Origin: Pseudomonas sp. efr-133-TYG-5
GTDB lineage: Bacteria; Pseudomonadota; Gammaproteobacteria; Pseudomonadales; Pseudomonadaceae
Length of the DNA stretch: 64,000 nucleotides
Assembly (NCBI RefSeq): GCF_030209175.1
Contig: NZ_JARVSM010000001.1
Span: 62,001 to 126,000 of the forward strand
Direction of reading: 5' to 3'
Shown: piece by piece, positions 18,842 to 26,327 of the stretch
How positions within the stretch are numbered: the stretch's first letter is position 1
Layout: every line of letters starts with the position of its first letter
The notes under the pieces: generated by a model
The model's input: the letters and a program-made list of their open reading frames with translations, nothing else
Told to the model about the DNA's origin: nothing
The model's database searches: none
Program-made: the position numbers and the translations under genes

Positions 18842-18857
18842 ATCAAGTAGCGTGCCA
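18842..18857 (-). promoter_or_regulatory. Sigma-54 (RpoN) promoter for hcp
   Basis: On the minus strand the sequence reads TGGCACGCTACTTGAT. The sigma-54 consensus is TGGCACG-N4-TTGCW, so the -24 element is perfect and the -12 element differs only in its last C (TTGA for TTGC). The distance to the hcp ATG is about 70 bp. Sigma-54 control of T6SS hcp genes is established in several Pseudomonas and Vibrio systems. Confidence 0.7.
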
Positions 18858-18940
18858 AGCAAAGTCGCAACCTTTCAAATCAGAAAGTTACGCTCGGCCA
18901 AAACGGGCTTTACCGGTTTGAAGTCACAATCATGTGGCGA

Positions 18941-18984
18941 AGTGCGCAAGAAGTTGCGCAGTACTGCGCAACTTCTTGCGCACT
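18941..18984. promoter_or_regulatory. Perfect 44-bp palindrome, paired enhancer-like sites upstream of hcp
   Basis: The 44 bases are an exact inverted repeat centred on GTAC. Each arm holds one 18-bp unit, TGCGCAAGAAGTTGCGCA (18943-18960) and its reverse complement (18965-18982). Each unit is itself a dyad, TGCGCAA-N4-TTGCGCA. The pair sits about 85 bp upstream of the -24 element, a normal place for a sigma-54 activator to bind. It could instead be a silencer or terminator-like hairpin. Confidence 0.6.
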
Positions 18985-19046
18985 TGAATGAAAAGCTTGA
19001 TCTTGAGCGGTTGCAGCCCCGTTGGATTTTATTTTGGTGACGAAAG

Positions 19047-19064
19047 TGCGCAACTTCTTGCGCA
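19047..19064. promoter_or_regulatory. Third copy of the hcp upstream palindromic site
   Basis: TGCGCAACTTCTTGCGCA repeats exactly the second unit of the 44-bp palindrome, 64 bp further from hcp. Three identical sites spread over 122 bp suggest cooperative binding of a dimeric or oligomeric activator. Confidence 0.6.
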
Positions 19065-19209
19065 TGATGGCCAACCGTTATCATTCTTTGGCCAATGTGA
19101 TCTCTGGGCGGAGGGAGGGTGTTTGCCAAGAGGGGCAGGGTCATGCAGCGGTGACATTTTCTTGGTGAACTGGACGCATTCTTCAAAGAATGGCATCGCG
19201 CCTGATTGA

Positions 19210-19683
19210 TCAGGAACAGCCAGGCAGATCAATCAGCGAAACAAGCCGCGGCTGCAGCGAATCCACCAACACCTCCATGACCACCAACGTCACCGGCAAC
19301 CGGAATCGCCGCCGCCCGGCGCTTCCTGGATTCACATAAAGCCGCTCGCCGCGCCACTCGATGCAGGGCTTGTGCGAGTGCCCGGTGATGACAAGGTTGA
19401 TGTCGGAGTCGAGATCGGCAGGAACGTCGGCGATATCGTGCACCAACAGAACCTGCCAGCCCTGCAGATCGAAGGTCAGCCGATCCGGCAGGTCCGCGGC
19501 CCACGGAGCGCCCAGATCGTTGTTGCCGCGCACCACGTGCACCGGAGCAATCAACGCCAATTGATCGATGATCTCCGGATGACCAATGTCGCCCGCATGA
19601 ATGATGCGCTCGCAGCCGTGCAAAGCGGCGAGGGCTTCGGGGCGGAGCAATCCGTGAGTATCGGAAATGATGCCGGTTTGCAT
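19210..19683 (-). CDS. YfcE/MJ0936-family metallophosphoesterase
   Basis: The 157-residue protein has all the metal-binding motifs of the small calcineurin-like phosphodiesterases: ISDTHG at the start, HAGDIGH, VRGNNDLG, VLLVHDI, TGHSHKP and NPGSAG. Members hydrolyse simple phosphodiesters with two divalent metals in the cytosol; the physiological substrate is usually unknown. It starts at ATG 19683 and is unlinked in function to the T6SS genes beside it. Confidence 0.92.
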   Translation of the reverse strand: MQTGIISDTHGLLRPEALAALHGCERIIHAGDIGHPEIIDQLALIAPVHVVRGNNDLGAPWAADLPDRLTFDLQGWQVLLVHDIADVPADLDSDINLVITGHSHKPCIEWRGERLYVNPGSAGRRRFRLPVTLVVMEVLVDSLQPRLVSLIDLPGCS

Positions 19684-19745
19684 AAGCGCTCAGGATAGGT
19701 GGCGGAGAGGAGAGGGTAGCAGGGGCCGCCTGCCGGGGTAACAAA

Positions 19746-19818
19746 GGCTCCCGAACTGTTTTCCCGACAGCGGTTAATCGAGAAGGTTAACGTACGTGCG
19801 GCCAAGCTACCCGGCTAA
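19746..19818 (+). pseudogene. 3' remnant of an antibiotic-biosynthesis-monooxygenase (ABM) gene
   Basis: Read on the plus strand, the frame ending at TAA 19818 gives TKAPELFSRQRLIEKVNVRAAKLPG, which lines up with the end of the intact ABM protein at 45655-45957 (AKSAELFAEPPSIEKVEVLAAKLPG). Only about 25 codons are recognisable, with no start. This is a decayed gene end, not a functional gene. Confidence 0.6.
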
Positions 19819-20060
19819 CTAGGCCAGAAAGTTGATATTCAGCTGCGACGATGAGAAACACGGCCCTCAAAGTCCAAATCCTGATCGTGGTCGATGGCGG
19901 AAAAAACTGCCCAAGCAGCCGCAAAGGAATGCTTGTGCGGCAGAGAGCGCACGAACGCCGTACCAACTTTCAATGGAATCTGCATGGCTCCCGATCAGAA
20001 ATGGCGTTAGCATTCCCTTTATAAGGTTTAAACCGCTCGTTTTCAGGTCAGGGTCGCATT
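19819..20060. other. Leader region before the KaiC-like gene
   Basis: Together with the preceding remnant, this forms the 377-bp gap between the phosphodiesterase and the KaiC-like gene. I see no supported gene in it. It should contain the promoter of the kaiC-like operon. Confidence 0.5.
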
Positions 20061-21500
20061 GTGGAAAAGCTAAAACGCCTTCAAAGCGGAATAGAAGGGC
20101 TCGATGCCTTGCTCAAGGGTGGGCTGGTCGAGGGGGCTTCATACATAATCCAGGGGCGCCCGGGGTCTGGGAAAACGATCCTCGCCAATCAACTTGGATT
20201 TCATCATGCGAGCAATGGCGGCCGGGTTCTGGTGGCCACGCTGTTGGCTGAATCGCATGACCGGCTTTTTCAGTTTCTCTCCACGCTGAGTTTTTTCGAC
20301 TCCTCCAAAGTCGGCGCCGAAATCCAGTTTGTCAGTGCTTTTGACACTCTCGAAAATGAAGGCTTGGACGAGGTCGTAAAGTTGCTTCGGCGTGAGATCA
20401 GCCGGCAAAAAGCTACCGTGATGGTGGTGGATGGCTTGCTGAATGCGCGCTCTAAAGCCGACTCGCCCATCGACACGAAAAAATTCATTTCGGAGTTACA
20501 AGGACACGCCGCATTTGCGGGATGCACGGTGCTGTTTCTGACCAGCTCACGTCTGGATGATGGCAGTCCCGAGCACACCATGGTTGATGGTGTGATCGAG
20601 ATGGGTGAAGAGCTCTATGGCACGCGCTCGGTGCGCCGCATTCAATTGCGCAAAACCCGTGGCAGCGGAGCGATGACCGGCCTGCATGAGTGTGAGATCA
20701 CCGAGAACGGCTTGGTGGTTTATCCTCGACTCGAAAGTCTCTATAGCCACCCATCTGCGCCCGACAGCGCCGATTTGACACGTATCGCCAGTGGCATCGA
20801 ATCGCTTGACGGTATCCTGGGCGGCGGCCTGCACAGTTCCAGTGTGACGCTGGTCATCGGGCCGTCCGGGATCGGCAAAACAACGCTGGGCCTCAAGTTC
20901 CTGGCGGAATCGACGGTGGATGCTCCGGGCCTGCATTTTGGCTTCTATGAGAGTCCACAACGGTTGCGCCTGAAAGGCCTGTCGTTGGGCATCGACATCA
21001 AAGGCATGGAAGAGAGTGGCGCACTGAGCATTGCCTGGCAGCCCACCACCGAGGGGCTGCTGGATGCACTTGGCGCACGCCTGCTCGGCATGGTTGAAGA
21101 AAAGGGCATCAAGCGTGTGTTCATCGACAGCCTGAGCGGCATGACCCGCGTCACCACAAACCCGGCGCGCATTACGGATTTCTTCAGTGCACTGATGAAC
21201 GAATTGCGCTCCAGGGGCGTTACCGTATTTGCCTCCTGGGAGATGCGCGATCTCTTTGGCTCCGAGGTCAGCGCACCGAACTCTGACCTGTCCAGTATCG
21301 TCGACAACCTGATGCTGATGCGTTTCTCTGAAAATCACTCTGAACTAAGCAGGACGCTTTCCATTCTTAAGGTACGAGACAGCTCTTACGACCCTTCCAG
21401 ATTCGAGGTCGTGATCCGTGATCAAGATGTTTTTCTGAAAAAGGCTTCAAGACATGAACCATCAGTACCCACTGAGTCATCATCAGGTTCAACATCTTAA
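20061..21500 (+). CDS. KaiC-like double-domain RecA-type ATPase
   Basis: This 479-residue protein has two KaiC repeats. The first carries Walker A GRPGSGKT at 32-39 and Walker B TVMVVDG near 119; the second carries Walker A GPSGIGKTT at 267-275 and VFIDSLSGM. In clock KaiC a Glu pair follows Walker A. Here those places read LLAES and FYESP, so one Glu of each pair is changed. The start is GTG 20061. A CheY-like receiver follows 23 bp downstream, an arrangement seen in non-cyanobacterial KaiC homologues tied to stress or signalling. No KaiA or KaiB is nearby, so a circadian role should not be assumed. Confidence 0.9.
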   Translation: MEKLKRLQSGIEGLDALLKGGLVEGASYIIQGRPGSGKTILANQLGFHHASNGGRVLVATLLAESHDRLFQFLSTLSFFDSSKVGAEIQFVSAFDTLENEGLDEVVKLLRREISRQKATVMVVDGLLNARSKADSPIDTKKFISELQGHAAFAGCTVLFLTSSRLDDGSPEHTMVDGVIEMGEELYGTRSVRRIQLRKTRGSGAMTGLHECEITENGLVVYPRLESLYSHPSAPDSADLTRIASGIESLDGILGGGLHSSSVTLVIGPSGIGKTTLGLKFLAESTVDAPGLHFGFYESPQRLRLKGLSLGIDIKGMEESGALSIAWQPTTEGLLDALGARLLGMVEEKGIKRVFIDSLSGMTRVTTNPARITDFFSALMNELRSRGVTVFASWEMRDLFGSEVSAPNSDLSSIVDNLMLMRFSENHSELSRTLSILKVRDSSYDPSRFEVVIRDQDVFLKKASRHEPSVPTESSSGSTS

Positions 21501-21523
21501 GTCTTTGTGCGGGTTGAATTAAC

Positions 21524-21886
21524 ATGACCACCATCCTGGTCGTCGACGACGAGTATTTGATAGCTGACATTCTCAGTTTCGCGCTGGAGGATGAGGGTTT
21601 CATGGTGGTGACTGCCAGTAATGGTCAAAAAGGGCTGGAAGTGCTGGATCGAGAACGGCCTGCGTTGATCATTACTGACTTCATGATGCCGATCATGGAC
21701 GGCCTGGAGTTCGCGACAGCGGTCCGATCCCTTCCCTCGGGCAAACATCTGCCGATTATCCTGATGAGCGGCGCTCAGGCGCACATCGGCATGGAGAGAT
21801 CGGACTTGTTTGATGCTGTGCTGGCCAAACCATTCAACATCGACTTGATCATTGCTGAAGTCAGGAAGCTCTTGGCTTCTGATTGA
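21524..21886 (+). CDS. Single-domain CheY-like response regulator
   Basis: The 120-residue protein is a lone receiver: ILVVDDEYLIAD acidic pair, phospho-acceptor Asp in LIITDFMMP, ILMSGA for the conserved Ser/Thr, and VLAKPFN for the Lys. There is no output domain. It starts at ATG 21524, just after the KaiC-like gene, and is probably co-transcribed with it. It may pass a phosphate signal to or from the KaiC-like ATPase. Confidence 0.9.
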   Translation: MTTILVVDDEYLIADILSFALEDEGFMVVTASNGQKGLEVLDRERPALIITDFMMPIMDGLEFATAVRSLPSGKHLPIILMSGAQAHIGMERSDLFDAVLAKPFNIDLIIAEVRKLLASD

Positions 21887-22385
21887 TCAGTCATTCTCCG
21901 AGACCACTTGGGTGGGAACTTGAACCGGGTTTCCCGCCCATCGGCTCTCGAGCCCGACAATCCTTTCTGTGAAAGCGATCATCCCCCGGCTCGCCGTGAG
22001 CGATATTCAACCGTTCATGGCGCATGGTCGGGCATAACTGCCTGCCTCTAGAAGCGGACGTCCAGTGAGTCGTCCAACCGACGTGCGCTCGACAAGCCAA
22101 AAATAAAACGCTCTGGCGGTTGGGTGACCAGCTGGTTTTAATCGAGACCGTTAGGTCTTGTTGTGTCGATATCAGACGCATATATGGCGCAATCAGGCTA
22201 TTGGGCCGTCGGAGGGGCCGGGTAAGGTGACGCGTGTTTCAACAACGTCACTACATCGTGATGATGAGTTTGACCAGAACTGCGGCGGTTGAAGGGGCTT
22301 CTTATGGGGCCCGCGCAGGCAACGACAGTGATCGTTTGCCTAGTCAGCTCGCTTAAATGTCGATCAGCAGAGAATAAAAAAACCA
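21887..22385. other. 499-bp intergenic region before the permease
   Basis: No gene is supported here. An inverted repeat at 22317-22341 (AGGCAACGA / TCGTTTGCCT, one bulge) about 45 bp before the permease start may be an operator or leader hairpin. The region around 22050-22080 contains a fragment resembling the dispersed agaagcggacgt intergenic repeat. Confidence 0.45.
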
Positions 22386-23786
22386 ATGATCAGCCCGAAC
22401 TTCATGGATTCGAGTAGCCAATTGGCGCAGGGCTTCAAGCCTCGTCACGTCACAATGCTGTCCATCGCCGGAATTATCGGCGCCGGTTTGTTCGTTGGCT
22501 CAGGGCATGCGATCGCGGCAGCAGGGCCAGCGGTGCTTCTGGCCTATCTGTTCTCAGGATTGTTGGTCGTGCTGGTCATGCGCATGCTCGGCGAAATGGC
22601 GGTGGCCAATCCGGACACCGGCTCGTTCTCGACCTATGCCGACCAGGCCATCGGGCGTTGGGCCGGCTTCAGCATCGGCTGGCTCTATTGGTGGTTCTGG
22701 GTTCTGGTTATTCCCATCGAGGCGCTGGCGGCGGGTCATGTGCTCAACCAATGGTTTCCCCAAGTCGATGCCTGGCTGTTCGCCTTGGGATCGATCATTG
22801 CGCTGGTGGTGACCAACCTGTTCAGCGTGTCGAAGTATGGCGAGTTCGAGTTCTGGTTCGCCATGGCCAAGGTCGTCGCGATCATCGGTTTTATCGGTGT
22901 CGGTTTTGCCGTGTTGATGGGCTGGATCCCCGATCGCGAGGTCAGCGGCTTGAGCGGGCTGATGGCGCAGCACGATGGTTTTGCGCCAAACGGCTTGTCC
23001 GCGGTTGTCGGCGCTTTCATCACCATCATGTTCAGTTTCATCGGTACCGAAGCGGTGACAATCGCGGCGGCAGAGTCGGACAACCCGGCGCAGAACATCG
23101 CCAAAGCCACGCGTTCGGTGATCTGGCGCATCAGTGTTTTTTACCTGCTGTCGATCTTCGTGGTGATCTCTGTTGTGCCCTGGAACGATCCGCTGCTGGC
23201 CTCGGTAGGCTCTTATCAGCGTGCACTGGAAATCATGAACATTCCCCATGCCAAGTTCATGGTCGATGTCGTCGTGCTGATTGCCGTGGCCAGTTGCATG
23301 AACTCTTCGATCTATATTGCCTCGCGCATGTTGTACTCGCTGGGACGTCGTGGCGATGCGCCAAAATCCCTGAAGGCGACCTCTGCGGCAGGCGTGCCGC
23401 GTGCGGCGGTGATTGCCAGTACTGTGCTCGGCGCGTCGATCACCGTTTGGAGCTACTTCATGCCCGCCGGCCTGTTCGAGTTTCTGCTGGCCAGTTCCGG
23501 AGCGATTGCGTTGCTGGTGTACCTGGCGATCGCGGTGTCGCAGTTGCGCATGCGCCGCATATTGCGTCAGCGCAAGGTCGAGTTGAGCTTTCACATGTGG
23601 CTGTTTCCATGGCTGACGTGGCTGGTGATCGTGTTCATCTGCGCAGCGCTGGCGGTGATGATGATTACCCCGGAACACCGCACCGAAGTCAGCACAACGC
23701 TTGGCTTGGCGCTGGCGATTTCCTTCATCGGCGTGGTGACGTCGCGTCATCCATCGCCGGCGGCGAGCATCACATCGGTGGGGTAG
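22386..23786 (+). CDS. gabP: GabP-type amino acid/GABA permease (APC superfamily)
   Basis: The 466-residue inner-membrane protein has about 12 hydrophobic segments and amino-acid/polyamine/organocation landmarks: GIIGAGLFVGSGHAIAAAGPA in the first helix, then FSTYADQAIGRWAGFSIGWLYWWFWVLVIP and SFIGTEAVTIAAAESDNPAQNI. This pattern is typical of GABA permease and closely related amino acid carriers, so the exact substrate is inferred. ATG 22386 and ATG 22404 are both possible starts. A GlxA-type regulator follows on the same strand and may control it. Confidence 0.85.
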   Translation: MISPNFMDSSSQLAQGFKPRHVTMLSIAGIIGAGLFVGSGHAIAAAGPAVLLAYLFSGLLVVLVMRMLGEMAVANPDTGSFSTYADQAIGRWAGFSIGWLYWWFWVLVIPIEALAAGHVLNQWFPQVDAWLFALGSIIALVVTNLFSVSKYGEFEFWFAMAKVVAIIGFIGVGFAVLMGWIPDREVSGLSGLMAQHDGFAPNGLSAVVGAFITIMFSFIGTEAVTIAAAESDNPAQNIAKATRSVIWRISVFYLLSIFVVISVVPWNDPLLASVGSYQRALEIMNIPHAKFMVDVVVLIAVASCMNSSIYIASRMLYSLGRRGDAPKSLKATSAAGVPRAAVIASTVLGASITVWSYFMPAGLFEFLLASSGAIALLVYLAIAVSQLRMRRILRQRKVELSFHMWLFPWLTWLVIVFICAALAVMMITPEHRTEVSTTLGLALAISFIGVVTSRHPSPAASITSVG

Positions 23787-23883
23787 GGGTTCACATCGAG
23801 GCGGATACGTCCTCCGCTTGAACCACGGCCGGCAATCACAGACGCCGGTTTCGCAAGCCCTTCTTCGCAAGGACATGATCACG

Positions 23884-24984
23884 ATGTCATCGACCCTCGC
23901 CGTGGCCGACGCAGCGACCCAATCGGTTGGGTTTCTGCTGTTGGACAGATTCACGCTCATGTCCCTGGCCGCCGCGGTTGAGCCATTACGCATGGCCAAC
24001 CAGTTATCGGGGCGGACCCTGTATCGCTGGCATACGTTCAGCCCGGATGGCGCGCCGGTCTGGGCCAGCGACGGCGTGCCGATCACGCCGGATGCTGCAT
24101 GGAGCAACCCCTGCGTGGCGGACACGGTCATCGTGTGCGGTGGCGTGGGCATTCAGAGCGTCATCACCCGCGAGCACACGACCTGGCTGCGCGCCCTGGC
24201 ACGTCAATCCAAACGCTTGGGCGGGGTGTGTACCGGTAGCTGGGCACTCGCCAAGGCCGGGCTGCTCGACGGTTACGAGTGCAGTGTGCATTGGGAGTTT
24301 CTCGCGGCCATGCAGGAAGCCTTTCCGCGCGTCAGCGTGAGTACCAGTCTCTTTACCCTGGATCGCAATCGCTTCACCAGCTCCGGAGGCACGGCACCGC
24401 TGGATATGATGCTGCACCTGATCGGTCGCGATCATGGTCGAGAACTGTCCGCGGCGATCTCGGAAATGTTTGTCTACGAACGCATCCGCAGCGAGCAGGA
24501 CCAGCAACGCGTGCCGCTCAAGCATGTGGTCGGCACGCATCAGCCCAAGCTGCAGGAAGTCGTTGCCTTGATGGAGGCAAATCTCGAGGAGCCGATCGAC
24601 CTGGATGACCTGGCTGAGTACGTCGACTTGTCTCGTCGACAGCTGGAGAGGCTGTTTCAGAAGTATCTGCAATGCACGCCGTCGCGTTATTACTTGAGGT
24701 TACGGCTTATTCGCGCGCGACAACTGCTCAAGCAAACCTCCTTGTCCATCGTCGAACTGGCATACGCCTGCGGCTTCGTCTCCACACCGCATTTTTCCAA
24801 ATGCTACCGCGAGCACTTTGGCGTCCCACCGAGCGACGAGCGCTCAGGCTCTGAAATGAGCCGTAAGCCGGCCATGCAGCCGTCAACGAGCAGACCGCTG
24901 ACAACGCTCGATCAGGCCCGAAATGAATCGACGTTTGCCAGCGTGCAGATGATGGATCGTGCCGATCTGGCGTCAGCGGGCTGA
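23884..24984 (+). CDS. GlxA-family (DJ-1 + AraC) transcriptional regulator
   Basis: The 366-residue protein pairs a DJ-1/PfpI-like sensor (VGFLLLDRFTLMSLAAAVEPLRMAN, GGVCTGSWALAKAG, TSSGGTAPLDMMLHLIG) with a C-terminal AraC domain (IDLDDLAEYVDLSRRQLERLFQKYLQCTPSRYYL; ELAYACGFVSTPHFSKCYREHFGVPPS). It resembles the group that includes ArgR, GbdR and CdhR, which respond to amino acids, betaine or carnitine; I cannot tell which ligand applies here. ATG 23884 suits the aagga site better than ATG 23875. It lies 97 bp after the permease. Confidence 0.88.
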   Translation: MSSTLAVADAATQSVGFLLLDRFTLMSLAAAVEPLRMANQLSGRTLYRWHTFSPDGAPVWASDGVPITPDAAWSNPCVADTVIVCGGVGIQSVITREHTTWLRALARQSKRLGGVCTGSWALAKAGLLDGYECSVHWEFLAAMQEAFPRVSVSTSLFTLDRNRFTSSGGTAPLDMMLHLIGRDHGRELSAAISEMFVYERIRSEQDQQRVPLKHVVGTHQPKLQEVVALMEANLEEPIDLDDLAEYVDLSRRQLERLFQKYLQCTPSRYYLRLRLIRARQLLKQTSLSIVELAYACGFVSTPHFSKCYREHFGVPPSDERSGSEMSRKPAMQPSTSRPLTTLDQARNESTFASVQMMDRADLASAG

Positions 24985-25103
24985 TTGGCTGAGCGGCGGG
25001 TTACGGCCAAGAGCTGCCGGTAGTGACCGGCAGACAAGGGCCAGAAGCGGACGTAATGGCGCTGGTGTAGTATCACCTCTCTTCCAACCTATATGAGGGC
25101 ACG
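24985..25103. repeat. Intergenic region carrying a dispersed imperfect repeat
   Basis: It includes GGCCAGAAGCGGACGTAAT at 25039-25057, similar to TTCGCCAGAAGCAGACGTTATT at 46204-46225 and to the inverted form near 26225. A short hairpin, CTGCCGGTAGTGACCGGCAG, lies just before it. It looks like a decayed copy of a Pseudomonas intergenic repeat. Confidence 0.45.
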
Positions 25104-25628
25104 ATGTCTAGCCGACACTCGCCATCCCCTACAAGAGCTGTCTTAGATCTGCAAAACGCACGTTCGCTTTTGGGAAAGCGGCTGAGCATGCTGCTGCACG
25201 ACCAGTACTATTTCAACGACGAGAAAGATCTGGGAGACATAGGTTCTCTAGAGTGGCGTTTTGGCGAGGGAGAGATTCTATCCATGTATCTCTTGAGTGA
25301 TGGCGTGAGAGTAGGTGCGGACTTGTTGCCTTCTGATACACCGGCTTCCTTCGAGATAGAGCCGAACTTGACCTGCTCCTGGAAGAGGGAAAACCTGCTT
25401 GCAGATCTATCAGCAACCCACCTCGAGAACACAAAAATTTGCGCCGTTGAGGGAGTTGTTGACTCTTTCAACGGGCAAGAGCCTTGGCTGGCAGGATTCA
25501 GAGTTACGTTCGAGACCGGTGACTCGTTGATCTACCTTAACCAGGGCGACGATGCCGTCGTATTGATTAATGCACTATGTCCCTCACGTGTAGGCCTCGA
25601 AACCCACTTCGTCACCTCAATTCAATGA
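25104..25628 (+). CDS. Hypothetical protein
   Basis: The 174-residue protein begins MSSRHSPSPTR after a gagggcacg ribosome binding site. It has no signal peptide or membrane segment and seems to be a mixed alpha/beta cytosolic protein, with alternating strands such as GEILSMYLLSDGVRVGADLL and AGFRVTFETGDSLIYL. I do not recognise the family. Codon use is less GC-biased than in the neighbouring regulator, which may point to recent acquisition. A convergent membrane-protein gene lies 52 bp downstream. Confidence 0.65.
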   Translation: MSSRHSPSPTRAVLDLQNARSLLGKRLSMLLHDQYYFNDEKDLGDIGSLEWRFGEGEILSMYLLSDGVRVGADLLPSDTPASFEIEPNLTCSWKRENLLADLSATHLENTKICAVEGVVDSFNGQEPWLAGFRVTFETGDSLIYLNQGDDAVVLINALCPSRVGLETHFVTSIQ

Positions 25629-25680
25629 CAGCTATACTCACCACGGGTAGGGAGAGTCCATATGCGATTTGTTAGCCGCT

Positions 25681-26190
25681 TTAGGTACCCGCAAAACCGA
25701 AAAGCCAGAAAAGTAAAGCTCTGCCTCTATGCCCCTCATACTCCGATTCACTATCAAGCTGTTTCCGACAATAAAACAAACTGATAATGGCTGGGAAAAA
25801 CAACAAGGTGAACAACCACTGAAACACGTCTGTTGATTTCAAGGTGATCGCCACAAGTAAATTAATTAGAGATATGCCAATAATGAATAAGTTGTATCTA
25901 AGATGTCGACGCTTCATTGAAGCAAAGCTTTCCCAATCATAAATCAGCCAGTCGTGGGAAAAATCGTCGCATTTAGGACACCTAAGACTTGGCGGAAGCT
26001 TGTCTGCGATATAACCGCAGCTAGGGCATCGAACTTTCATGGCGCTATCCTGACACTCTCTCATTCGTTGACATGCCATGTCGTGGTAAGCGCGAGATCT
26101 ATCGAGGTATAACGCGATAGGGATGACGGCAAGCCCGACTACGATAAAGAGGGTAGCAGGACACAATCTATTTGCCCGTACTCTGTCCAC
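25681..26190 (-). CDS. Hypothetical membrane protein with a zinc-ribbon motif
   Basis: The frame of up to 169 residues has one hydrophobic segment near the start (TLFIVVGLAVIPIALYL), a zinc-ribbon-like CPSCGY...LRCPKCDD, then two further membrane segments (NLFIIGISLINLLVAITL and FQWLFTLLFFPAIISLFY). The first codon would be GTG 26190, which abuts a repeat element, so the start is uncertain; TTG 26166 is another choice. I recognise no family. Confidence 0.6.
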   Translation of the reverse strand: MDRVRANRLCPATLFIVVGLAVIPIALYLDRSRAYHDMACQRMRECQDSAMKVRCPSCGYIADKLPPSLRCPKCDDFSHDWLIYDWESFASMKRRHLRYNLFIIGISLINLLVAITLKSTDVFQWLFTLLFFPAIISLFYCRKQLDSESEYEGHRGRALLFWLFGFAGT

Positions 26191-26327
26191 CGACTGCTTT
26201 TGGCCAGTAGCGGTCGCTTGCCAACGTCCGCTTTTAACCGATAGCAGCCACTCACAAACGACTGCCTCCGTCCAAAAACAGCCCGCCAGCAGCCAATAAA
26301 TCTGTGCACCTTACTCGCGCTCAAGCG
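26191..26327. repeat. Imperfect dispersed intergenic repeat
   Basis: It contains GACTGCTTTTGGCCAGTAGCGG (26192 onward) and, inverted, GTCCGCTTTTAACCGATAGC (from 26226). These arms match each other and similar motifs at 25039, 46204 and 53575. They can fold into a long imperfect hairpin. Confidence 0.45.

Noticed and set aside
20061..21500. Circadian clock role for the KaiC-like gene
   Set aside because: No KaiA or KaiB is present and the KaiC catalytic Glu pairs are altered; only ATPase/signalling can be supported.
22554..24152. 532-codon minus-strand frame across gabP and its regulator gene
   Set aside because: It spans two genes with clear families on the plus strand and has a His/Arg/Asp-rich shadow composition.
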